This document shows, in pieces, positions 8,044 to 12,668 of a stretch of 12,668 bases of DNA; within the stretch, counting starts at the first letter, position 1, and every line of letters begins with the position of its first letter. The notes below the pieces were generated by a model, which saw only the letters and a program-made list of their open reading frames with translations, made no database searches and had not been told where the DNA came from. Made by a program: the position numbers and the translations under genes. The stretch lies in assembly GCA_900770645.1 (NCBI GenBank), contig CAAGKY010000053.1:1-12668 (forward strand). The letters are read 5' to 3'. The stretch comes from Bacilli bacterium. Lineage in GTDB: Bacteria; Bacillota_I; Bacilli_A; ML615J-28; CAG-313.

Positions 8044-8072
8044 TTTACATTTAAATTATAATAATATATAAT
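8044..8072 (+). promoter_or_regulatory. Plus-strand promoter overlapping the late promoter
   Basis: TTTACA at 8044-8049 is followed, after exactly 17 bases, by TATAAT at 8067-8072, predicting a start near 8079-8081. It lies face to face with the minus-strand late promoter and shares most of its DNA, so polymerases at the two would exclude one another. Its transcript would run into the terminator hairpin at 8139-8175. Confidence 0.5.
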
Positions 8073-8083
8073 ATATTTGTAAA
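8055..8083 (-). promoter_or_regulatory. Late-operon promoter (minus strand)
   Basis: On the minus strand TTTACA (plus 8083-8078) is separated by exactly 17 bases from TATAAT (8060-8055). Transcription would begin near 8048, giving a very short leader before the packaging ATPase start at 8031. Unlike the phi29 late promoter A3, which lacks a useful -35 and needs activator p4, this one has both boxes. The region is AT-rich, so one box alone would mean little; the pair with ideal spacing and position is the evidence. Confidence 0.65.
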
Positions 8084-8175
8084 TAGCGACCCACCTCTCT
8101 ACTTACTAATTGACATACAGTTAATTATTCTCCGCTCCAAGATTACAGTTGTTTCCCCCGCTGTAATCTTTTTAT
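8079..8175 (+). ncRNA. Candidate small RNA with Shine-Dalgarno-complementary C-rich loops
   Basis: No open frame of note lies here. From the promoter at 8044-8072 to the terminator is about 97 nt. By hand it folds as a C-rich 5' tail (CCCACCTCTCT at 8090-8100), an 8-bp hairpin (8107-8114 with 8120-8127, one G-U pair, loop ATACA), a pyrimidine linker (TTCTCCGCTCC, 8128-8138) and a 10-bp terminator hairpin with loop TTGTTTCCCCCG. All three single-stranded C-rich patches can pair with GGAG-type ribosome sites, the layout of SD-blocking bacterial sRNAs. It could instead be an attenuated leader for the early genes. The RNA is inferred from sequence only. Confidence 0.5.
8139..8175 (+). terminator. 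Rho-independent terminator in the divergent region
   Basis: AAGATTACAG at 8139-8148 pairs perfectly with CTGTAATCTT at 8161-8170 (10 bp, 12-base loop), followed by TTTATTT. The T-rich tail is on the plus strand only; on the minus strand the stem is followed by GGAGCGG. A plus-strand terminator with no plus-strand gene before it implies a short noncoding transcript or an attenuator. Confidence 0.7.
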
Positions 8176-8196
8176 TTAAATTTTTTAAAAAAGTGC

Positions 8197-8208
8197 TTGA
8201 CTAGTCAA
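8197..8208. promoter_or_regulatory. 12-bp palindromic candidate operator
   Basis: TTGACTAGTCAA is a perfect 12-bp palindrome covering the early -35 box. A further copy of its right part, TAGTCAA, lies at 8227-8233, 25 bases on, next to the predicted transcription start. This arrangement suits a dimeric repressor; the ribbon-helix-helix candidate at 9184-9405 in the same operon is the obvious binder to test. Confidence 0.45.
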
Positions 8209-8225
8209 TAACTATGTGTTAAATT
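8197..8225 (+). promoter_or_regulatory. Early-operon promoter
   Basis: TTGACT at 8197-8202, 17 bases, then TAAATT at 8220-8225 (4 of 6 consensus). Transcription would start near 8232, a few bases before the ribosome site GGAGG of the first early gene. The weak -10 and the palindrome covering the -35 suggest a regulated promoter. Confidence 0.5.
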
Positions 8226-8245
8226 ATAGTCAAGGAGGTAACAAA

Positions 8246-8488
8246 ATGATAGAGGTTACTATTTACAAGGACTTGGCATCCTACAGTTCACAAGAGATAC
8301 TTGTTAATGAAAAAGTACTCAGTGACCAACAAGCCACAGATATTATTGAATCTTACAAGTTTGAAGACCATCCAGATTATTTATTTGAATATGAGGATGA
8401 AGCAAATCACATCCATTACTTCAAATACAAAAATGAATGGAGATCATTCAATCGCTTCATGGAAGCATTAACAAGGGGAGAAATCTAA
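8246..8488 (+). CDS. Small acidic early protein (unknown)
   Basis: An 80-residue protein, first gene of the plus-strand early operon. The start at 8246 follows GGAGG by 7 bases; an earlier in-frame GTG at 8216 overlaps the promoter and is rejected. The protein is acidic (roughly twice as many Asp/Glu as Lys/Arg), aromatic-rich in its second half (DYLFEYEDEANHIHYFKYKNEW) and has no membrane segment or recognisable domain. Acidic small early phage proteins are sometimes host-enzyme inhibitors or DNA mimics, but nothing here shows that specifically. Its position suggests the earliest expression. Confidence 0.8.
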   Translation: MIEVTIYKDLASYSSQEILVNEKVLSDQQATDIIESYKFEDHPDYLFEYEDEANHIHYFKYKNEWRSFNRFMEALTRGEI

Positions 8489-8489
8489 A

Positions 8490-8684
8490 ATGACTAATGA
8501 AAGAAAAGTTGAATTACTTAAGCTTATAAGAAAAGATTTCATTAATTGCTTATGCTCAAATGCGATCTTTGAAACTGATACTGATGAAGAATCAGAATTT
8601 GTATTATTTGAACGCAATAGATTAATTGCAGAATTAGATTTCAGTATTAAATACTATAAGGAACATAAAGATGACACTAAATGA
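8490..8684 (+). CDS. Small early protein (unknown, helical)
   Basis: A 64-residue protein whose ATG lies one base after the preceding stop, with GGGGAG about 9 bases upstream inside the end of the previous gene. Predicted mostly helical, with an acidic centre (ETDTDEESE) and charged C terminus (YYKEHKDDTK). The gene ends in TGA, which overlaps the start region of the next gene by 14 bases. No family recognised. Confidence 0.75.
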   Translation: MTNERKVELLKLIRKDFINCLCSNAIFETDTDEESEFVLFERNRLIAELDFSIKYYKEHKDDTK

Positions 8685-8919
8685 ATTTGTAAATCATATT
8701 AAACATAATAGTTTAAGTATTCATGTAAGATGTTTTAATAAAGACATACCTGAATATCATGGCACATTCGGAGATTTTAAAAACTCTGTGTATAAACATA
8801 AATATGGAGATATAGAAATATCTCATTGTTATCCAAATTTTAAACATGATGATACATTACATATTATGTTAGATATCGATTGTGCAAGAGCATTTTTAGA
8901 ATCAGAAAAGGAGGTATAA
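8671..8919 (+). CDS. Small early protein (unknown, alpha/beta)
   Basis: An 82-residue protein beginning inside the end of the preceding gene, with AAGGA 8 bases before the ATG. It starts with a helix-like segment (LNEFVNHIK), followed by beta-like stretches (SLSIHVRCF, YGDIEISHC, LHIMLDID), suggesting a compact alpha/beta fold common among short phage proteins of unknown function. The last codons (KEV-stop) contain the strong GGAGG of the next gene. No catalytic motif seen. Confidence 0.75.
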   Translation: MTLNEFVNHIKHNSLSIHVRCFNKDIPEYHGTFGDFKNSVYKHKYGDIEISHCYPNFKHDDTLHIMLDIDCARAFLESEKEV

Positions 8920-8920
8920 A

Positions 8921-9184
8921 ATGATTACTATTTCTGTAAGAACTCACAAAGAAGATAAGAAGCTTAAAAAAGTTATCACTTCTACAACCATTGAATGCTA
9001 TAAGTCAATGGACAAAGCAAAATCTAGAATTAGACCAATTGTTCTAGAAATGGAAAAAGCTGAAAATGAGAAAAGACAACCTAAAGAAGAAATTGTTGGT
9101 ACAAGTTATGAATCTAAGGCTGAACTCTCTCTTTTAGTAGAAACTGGTGCTATTGTTGCAGAATCTTTAGGAGTGTTAGAATAA
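8921..9184 (+). CDS. Small early protein (unknown)
   Basis: An 87-residue protein with a strong ribosome site (AAAAGGAGG, 6 bases before the ATG). The N terminus (MITISVRTHKEDKKLKKVI) could be a beta strand plus basic turn; residues 30-55 are helical and charged (MDKAKSRIRPIVLEMEKAENEKR). The C terminus is acidic and hydrophobic. It ends in TAATG, its stop sharing a base with the start of the next gene, so translation is probably coupled. Function unknown. Confidence 0.78.
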   Translation: MITISVRTHKEDKKLKKVITSTTIECYKSMDKAKSRIRPIVLEMEKAENEKRQPKEEIVGTSYESKAELSLLVETGAIVAESLGVLE

Positions 9185-9405
9185 TGGCTATTAATAAAGA
9201 TAAAAATGTCACACTTCAAATTACATTTCCTAAAGAAGATGCTGGACACTTAGAAGTGTTAAAACAATCTCTAGAAGAACATGGCATTCATGTTTCTAAA
9301 TCACAAATCTTACTTAAATGCTTTCAAGATTATTTAAAAATCTTATGCATGAATCAGGAGACTGGCATTATAGCTCAAAAATTAAACAATAAGGAGGAAA
9401 ATTAA
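9184..9405 (+). CDS. Ribbon-helix-helix candidate regulator
   Basis: A 73-residue protein coupled to the preceding gene through TAATG. Residues 9-18 (VTLQITFPKE) look like the DNA-contacting beta strand of a ribbon-helix-helix fold, followed by helix A (DAGHLEVLKQSLEEHG) and, after a short turn (IHVSKS), helix B (QILLKCFQDYLKIL). This order and length fit Arc/CopG-type repressors, which bind palindromes as dimers. The 12-bp palindrome on the early promoter is a likely target, making this a possible autoregulator and early/late switch in place of phi29 p4 or p6. The fold is inferred by eye. Confidence 0.55.
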   Translation: MAINKDKNVTLQITFPKEDAGHLEVLKQSLEEHGIHVSKSQILLKCFQDYLKILCMNQETGIIAQKLNNKEEN

Positions 9406-9406
9406 T

Positions 9407-9796
9407 ATGTTAAATTGTGTAGCTTTAATCGGTAGATTAACAAAGGATGTTGAACTTAAACAAACAAAATCAGGTATGTCATGTGCATTAATTACTATTG
9501 CACTTGATAATCCAGTAAAGGATGCAAATGGAAATACAACTACAACTTTCATCCCTGTTCAAGTATGGGATAAGGTTGCTGAAAATGTAAATAAGTTCTG
9601 TCATAAAGGTTCATTAGTTGGTGTACAAGGTAGAATCCAACAAAGAACATATACAAATAAAGAAAAGAAATATGTATCAGTTCTTGAAGTTGTTGCTAAC
9701 TCAGTTGAATTCTTAGATCCAAAAGAACAACCTAAAGATTCTAAAAAAGAATCCAAACAAGCAACTACAGATGAAGATGACAATCTTCCATTCTAG
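9407..9796 (+). CDS. ssb: Single-stranded DNA-binding protein, bacterial type
   Basis: A 129-residue SSB with a complete OB-fold domain: LNCVALIGRLTKDVELKQT at the N terminus, FIPVQVWDKVAENVNKFCHKG in the middle, and GRIQQRTYTNKEKKY before VVANSVEFLD (to about residue 102). It is followed by a Lys/Ser/Gln-rich linker and the acidic tip DEDDNLPF, the peptide by which bacterial SSBs dock replication and repair proteins. It would coat the displaced strand during protein-primed replication, the job of p5 in phi29, but p5 is, as I recall it, a different sequence without this tip. GGAGG lies 9 bases before the ATG. Confidence 0.95.
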   Translation: MLNCVALIGRLTKDVELKQTKSGMSCALITIALDNPVKDANGNTTTTFIPVQVWDKVAENVNKFCHKGSLVGVQGRIQQRTYTNKEKKYVSVLEVVANSVEFLDPKEQPKDSKKESKQATTDEDDNLPF

Positions 9797-9824
9797 TTGA
9801 CAAATTAATTACATAGATTATAAT
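9797..9824 (+). promoter_or_regulatory. Consensus promoter for the pRNA-like RNA
   Basis: A perfect TTGACA (9797-9802) starts at the base after the ssb stop, and a perfect TATAAT (9819-9824) follows after 16 bases. This is the best match to the housekeeping sigma consensus in the window. The expected start, near G9831, falls at the base of the long closing helix of the RNA below. Confidence 0.85.
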
Positions 9825-9830
9825 TAAAAT

Positions 9831-9960
9831 GAAAACGCTCATAGTCTTAAACCTAATTATTTAATCTGAGAGATAGCAGAGTGGTCACCAGAGATTAGTT
9901 TCTCCCACCCTCAGAGATGACAAATATGGTGCATCAATAGTTAGTGATTATGAGCCTTTT
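9831..9960 (+). ncRNA. Candidate packaging RNA (pRNA)
   Basis: A 130-nt untranslated RNA between ssb and the terminal protein gene. Hand folding gives: helix A1, 9837-9846 with 9946-9955 (10 bp, one G-U), extendable by AAAA/TTTT (9832-9835 with 9957-9960) past a C-C mismatch; helix A2, 9853-9861 with 9936-9944 (9 bp, one U-G); a three-way junction with linker TAA; helix C, 9865-9870 with 9910-9915 (6 bp) and 9881-9884 with 9905-9908 (4 bp); a bulge TCACCA (9885-9890); a cap hairpin GAGA/TCTC (9891-9894 with 9901-9904); and a second hairpin GATG/CATC (9916-9919 with 9932-9935) whose loop holds TGGTG (9927-9931). CACCA and TGGTG are complementary, as the R and L loops of phi29 pRNA are. In phi29 pRNA forms the ring under gp16 on the connector. 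No primary-sequence match is claimed. Confidence 0.75.
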
Positions 9961-9978
9961 CTTTAAATAGGAGGATAT

Positions 9979-10644
9979 ATGTCAGTATTTGAGAGTATCA
10001 AAAAATTAAAATCAATGGGATTAAATATTACTTTTTACAAAAGAAAAGATGGCGGATATCTCATTAAATCAATTAATGGTGTTAAATATACTGGTGCTAA
10101 AGGTAATATTGCAGCAAGAAAATTAACAGGTGATAAAATCTCGGAAGCAAGAAAACAACAACTTAGTTATGCTACTAGAAGTAGGAAGAAATTAAAAGCT
10201 AGAAAAACAGCAGGTAAAATGACAGTTGATGAACAAATTGAATCCGCATATGCTAAAGTTAAGAAAAAATGGAATAAAGCTTTTAAAGCCAAAAAAGGTA
10301 AACCTCATCCAGCAGGTTACTTTGGATGGGAAAGAATCCAATACTCAATTGAACATTATGGTAAGGAAGAGGCTTTAAGAAGAATATCAGAAGCTGAAAG
10401 ATATGCCTCAGGACTTGCTTATAACAAGAATGTTGAAATATTAATTGTTTTCATTGAAGATGCAGCAAGTAAATTTAATTCAAGAGAATTAAAAGAAGTT
10501 GCTGTGGATCTAAGAGAACAAGCTTATAAAATTAAAAATGAATGGATTCAACCTACATATGATGAATTATATAAATTAAATAATGGTATTTCACCTAAGG
10601 ATGTAGCAAAGAATTTAAGAAAAGTATTAAGACTTGATATATGA
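9979..10644 (+). CDS. Probable terminal protein (replication primer)
   Basis: A 221-residue protein directly upstream of the protein-primed DNA polymerase, overlapping it by 4 bases (ATGA). In phi29 terminal protein (gp3, 266 residues) a Ser hydroxyl primes synthesis and stays covalently bound to each DNA 5' end. The N-terminal half is strongly basic (FYKRKDGGYLIK, SRKKLKARKTAGK, KVKKKWNKAFKAKKGK; residues about 20-108), as in terminal proteins that bind DNA; the C-terminal half is helical and mixed-charge, where the polymerase-binding and priming regions would be. I cannot pick the priming Ser, Thr or Tyr by eye. AGGAGG lies 6 bases before the ATG. The call rests on synteny and composition. 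Confidence 0.75.
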   Translation: MSVFESIKKLKSMGLNITFYKRKDGGYLIKSINGVKYTGAKGNIAARKLTGDKISEARKQQLSYATRSRKKLKARKTAGKMTVDEQIESAYAKVKKKWNKAFKAKKGKPHPAGYFGWERIQYSIEHYGKEEALRRISEAERYASGLAYNKNVEILIVFIEDAASKFNSRELKEVAVDLREQAYKIKNEWIQPTYDELYKLNNGISPKDVAKNLRKVLRLDI

Positions 10645-12569
10645 TTTATAGAATAGGTAGAAAAAAGTTTTCTATCTATGCAATGGATATAGAATCACAT
10701 AATGATGAAGAATCCATCCAAAAAAGAGAGACATCAATGTGGCTCGGTTGTTTCATTAATGAAGAGTCAAAAATGGAAGATGAGAACTCATATTTCTATA
10801 ATATGGATGAATTTATTGATAGACTTGATAAACTCTCATCTAAGAAGAGAAAAAGCGGAAAAATGAATAGACCTTGTAATAATGTTGCAGTCTACATTTA
10901 CAATCTATCATTTGAATGGTCATTCTTATTACCTGTACTACTACAACATGGCTTTCAGTTTAAAGCTGAAATTGAAAAAGAAGATGAATATGTCTTTAAT
11001 TCAATTACAACTAAATCAGTTAGTTCTGTGTGGCAAGTTCAAATAAAATTTGCTAAAAATAGTGGTACAGTAATATTAAGAGACTTATCCAAACTCTTTG
11101 GCGGAGGATTAGCTAATGTTGCAAAGGCTTTCAATTTACCAACTCAAAAAGGTGAAATTGATTACAGATTAAATAGATTACATGGACATGTAGTCACTCA
11201 ACAAGAAAAAGAATATTGCTTTAAAGACACTAGAATCATTATAGATGTACTTTTAAAAGAAATTGCAGTAAATGATAATGATTTCTTTAAGGCGGTTTCT
11301 ATGGCTTCATATTCAATGCTTAAATTATTAAAATATGGATTCCCTAGAACTACTAGACCTTATCTAGCATATAGAAAACTTTATCCTCAATTAGAAAAAG
11401 AAGAAAATGAATTTGTTAGAAATGTTCTTGCTGGTGGTATTTGCTATGCTACTCCTAAATATCAATTTAAAGAGATTAAAACAAAGATTCTACATATTGA
11501 TGGACACCAAATGCATCCATCTCAAATTTATTTAAAACCTCATCCATATGGTAAGGGTGAATACTTTACAGGTAAACCAACTAAATTATTTAAACATATA
11601 AATGTATGTCATATTAGAGTAAGTTATTCTGATGTTAAACTACATTCAATCATTAAGCTTATTGGTAGACCATTTGCTGATAACATAGAACTATATGTCT
11701 TTGATTTTGAAATCCCTACAATGTATAAATGCTATGAGAACTTAGAAATTGAATATATTGATGGATATTGCTATAAATCAAGAATGCTCCCTTGGAGAGG
11801 TTATGTTTATGAAAACTATGTTAACAGATTACATGCTAGATCAGTTGGTGATGCATATAATACTTTAAGATATAAGCTTTTAAATAATGCTGGCGCTTAT
11901 GGTAAGTTTGTAGAAAAGCCTCATACTGAAATATATCACAATATTATTGATGATGATGGTATCATTGACAGTGTTATTGAAAGAAAAGAATTTGAAGACC
12001 CAATACTTGAATTTAATGCTAAATATACATATATCCCACTTGCTTCTATCCCTGCATGGAGTAGAGTAGAACTTATCGAAACAGCACTTAAATTCGGATA
12101 TGAAAATGTTATGTACTTTGATACTGATAGTATTTTTTGTGAATACAATGATTATACTAAAAAGATACTTGAAACTGAAATTAATTTAAATGATGAATTA
12201 GGTGGCTGGTCTATTGTAGAAATTGCTGAAAGAGCACAATTTGCTGCACCTAAGAGGTACAAGCTTGAAGTACTTAATGAGAATAATGAAATTAATAGTA
12301 TTATTAAGGCTGGTGGTATTAACTTTGATTTCTATAAAGACCATACTAGAAAAGAAGAAGTTGATTATTACATGAAGCAATATAATTTGACTCATAAAGA
12401 AGCTCTTAATAAAATTGATTTATCATTTGATGAAATTAATATTATCTCATCTAAATGGAAAGTACAAAGAGCATACAGAGTTAAAGGTGGCACAATTATT
12501 GAGTTCCAAAATAAAGAAATATCAGTACCAACTAAATATCAATCCATATATAAGAAGCTCTCTGATTAG
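10641..12569 (+). CDS. Protein-primed family B DNA polymerase
   Basis: A 642-residue polymerase (phi29 about 575) that replicates linear DNA from terminal protein. Exonuclease motifs: Exo I AMDIESH (D16, E18); Exo II YNLSFEWSFLL (N88, with Glu 92 where phi29 has Asp); Exo III YCFKD (Y192, D196). Polymerase motifs: motif A HIDGHQMHPSQIY (D287), where phi29 has DVNSLYP; motif B KLLNNAGAYGKF (K412, Y420, G421) against KLMLNSLYGKF; motif C MYFDTDSIF (D494, D496); and PKRYKL (K538, Y540) for the KxY motif. Sequence between motifs A and B, and between B and C, corresponds to the TPR1 and TPR2 insertions of protein-primed enzymes. The main catalytic Asp residues are present; His at the steric-gate Tyr and Glu in Exo II are odd. 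Confidence 0.93.
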   Translation: MIYRIGRKKFSIYAMDIESHNDEESIQKRETSMWLGCFINEESKMEDENSYFYNMDEFIDRLDKLSSKKRKSGKMNRPCNNVAVYIYNLSFEWSFLLPVLLQHGFQFKAEIEKEDEYVFNSITTKSVSSVWQVQIKFAKNSGTVILRDLSKLFGGGLANVAKAFNLPTQKGEIDYRLNRLHGHVVTQQEKEYCFKDTRIIIDVLLKEIAVNDNDFFKAVSMASYSMLKLLKYGFPRTTRPYLAYRKLYPQLEKEENEFVRNVLAGGICYATPKYQFKEIKTKILHIDGHQMHPSQIYLKPHPYGKGEYFTGKPTKLFKHINVCHIRVSYSDVKLHSIIKLIGRPFADNIELYVFDFEIPTMYKCYENLEIEYIDGYCYKSRMLPWRGYVYENYVNRLHARSVGDAYNTLRYKLLNNAGAYGKFVEKPHTEIYHNIIDDDGIIDSVIERKEFEDPILEFNAKYTYIPLASIPAWSRVELIETALKFGYENVMYFDTDSIFCEYNDYTKKILETEINLNDELGGWSIVEIAERAQFAAPKRYKLEVLNENNEINSIIKAGGINFDFYKDHTRKEEVDYYMKQYNLTHKEALNKIDLSFDEINIISSKWKVQRAYRVKGGTIIEFQNKEISVPTKYQSIYKKLSD

Positions 12570-12590
12570 GTTCGGGGGGCTTTTTATTTG
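12555..12590 (+). terminator. Terminator of the replication operon
   Basis: AAGCTCTCT (12555-12563) pairs with GGGGGGCTT (12574-12582), with four G-T wobbles, around a 10-base loop containing the polymerase stop codon, and runs into TTTTTATTT (12581-12589). The stem therefore begins inside the coding sequence, a compact phage-type arrangement. Confidence 0.7.
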
Positions 12591-12668
12591 CCTGTGCTTG
12601 GGTGTTACTGAATCCATGCATTGGTGTTAGGTGTCTAAGCACTCAGTCCGCAATAGCCACACTGGGGA
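12591..12668 (+). other. GC-rich non-coding tail at the right edge
   Basis: These 78 bases are about 51% G+C, against roughly 30% for the rest of the window. No convincing frame is present. Visible structure: GTGCTT (12594-12599) pairs with AAGCAC (12637-12642); ACTGA (12607-12611) pairs with TCAGT (12643-12647), a crossed, pseudoknot-like arrangement; GGTGTTA is repeated at 12601-12607 and 12623-12629. By analogy with phi29, the genome end lies beyond the polymerase, so this may be part of a second structured RNA or a terminal control region. It continues past the window. Confidence 0.4.

Noticed and set aside
8110..8115. Perfect TTGACA in the divergent region as a -35 box
   Set aside because: No -10 box lies 15-19 bases downstream on the plus strand, and the bases form one arm of a predicted hairpin.
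8216..8245. GTG start extending the first early gene
   Set aside because: It lies upstream of the predicted transcription start and across the -10 box; GGAGG serves the ATG at 8246.
11936..12395. Minus-strand open frames inside the polymerase gene, and 9601-9783 inside ssb
   Set aside because: Antisense shadows of conserved coding sequence without start signals.
12415..12630. Plus-strand open frame overlapping the polymerase end and running to 12630
   Set aside because: It is out of frame with the polymerase motifs, lacks a ribosome site and crosses the terminator.
12648..12668. Resemblance of the last 20 bases (GCCACACTGGG) to a conserved 16S rRNA segment
   Set aside because: The match is only about 11 bases and the flanking sequence does not follow 16S; too short to support rRNA.
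1..12668. Mollicute phage using TGA for tryptophan
   Set aside because: TGA ends the terminal protein, ATPase and one small early gene at sensible places, and Trp is encoded by TGG throughout.
1..12668. CRISPR arrays, tRNA genes, insertion sequences or integrase
   Set aside because: No spaced direct repeats, no cloverleaf with a recognisable T arm, and no transposase or recombinase motifs were seen.

Overview
The window is a segment of a small, AT-rich, double-stranded DNA phage of the phi29 type: short podovirus, protein-primed replication, probable genome in the 16-20 kb class. Named virion and replication proteins match phi29 families in order and in sequence (gp16 packaging ATPase, gp9 tail knob, gp10 connector, gp11 lower collar, gp7 scaffold, gp8 capsid, terminal protein, family B DNA polymerase). 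All phi29 comparisons are from memory, not from a search. Strong GGAGG ribosome sites, low GC and TGA used as a stop (terminal protein and ATPase genes) point to a low-GC Gram-positive host with the standard bacterial code, not a Mollicute using TGA for tryptophan.

Layout. The left two thirds (1-8031) is a late operon on the minus strand, read right to left: packaging ATPase, tail knob, connector, lower collar, a small membrane protein (possible holin), scaffold, major capsid protein, then three tandem unknown virion-like proteins sharing an N-terminal peptide; the third runs off the left edge. A 214-base divergent control region (8032-8245) holds overlapping face-to-face promoters, a candidate small RNA with its own terminator, and a 12-bp palindrome on the early promoter. 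The right third (8246-12569) is the early or replication arm on the plus strand: four small unknown proteins, a ribbon-helix-helix candidate regulator, a bacterial-type SSB, a structured noncoding RNA, the probable terminal protein and the DNA polymerase, closed by a terminator. The last 80 bases are unusually GC-rich and non-coding. Genes for tail appendages, tail tip and endolysin are not here and presumably lie to the left.

Main discovery candidate. Between ssb and the terminal protein gene lies a 130-nt RNA (about 9831-9960) behind a perfect-consensus promoter. By hand it folds into a three-way junction: a long closing helix, a helix with a bulged CACCA loop capped by a 4-bp hairpin, and a second hairpin whose loop contains UGGUG, complementary to CACCA. 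This is the architecture of phi29 packaging RNA (pRNA), in which loop-loop pairing between copies builds the ring under the gp16 ATPase. The ATPase and connector it would need are in the same window. Its place upstream of the terminal protein gene differs from phi29, where pRNA lies beyond the polymerase at the genome end.

Second candidate. About 97 nt in the divergent region (8079-8175) look like a discrete plus-strand sRNA: promoter, 8-bp hairpin, C-rich single-stranded segments complementary to Shine-Dalgarno sequences, and a 10-bp terminator hairpin with a CCCCC loop.
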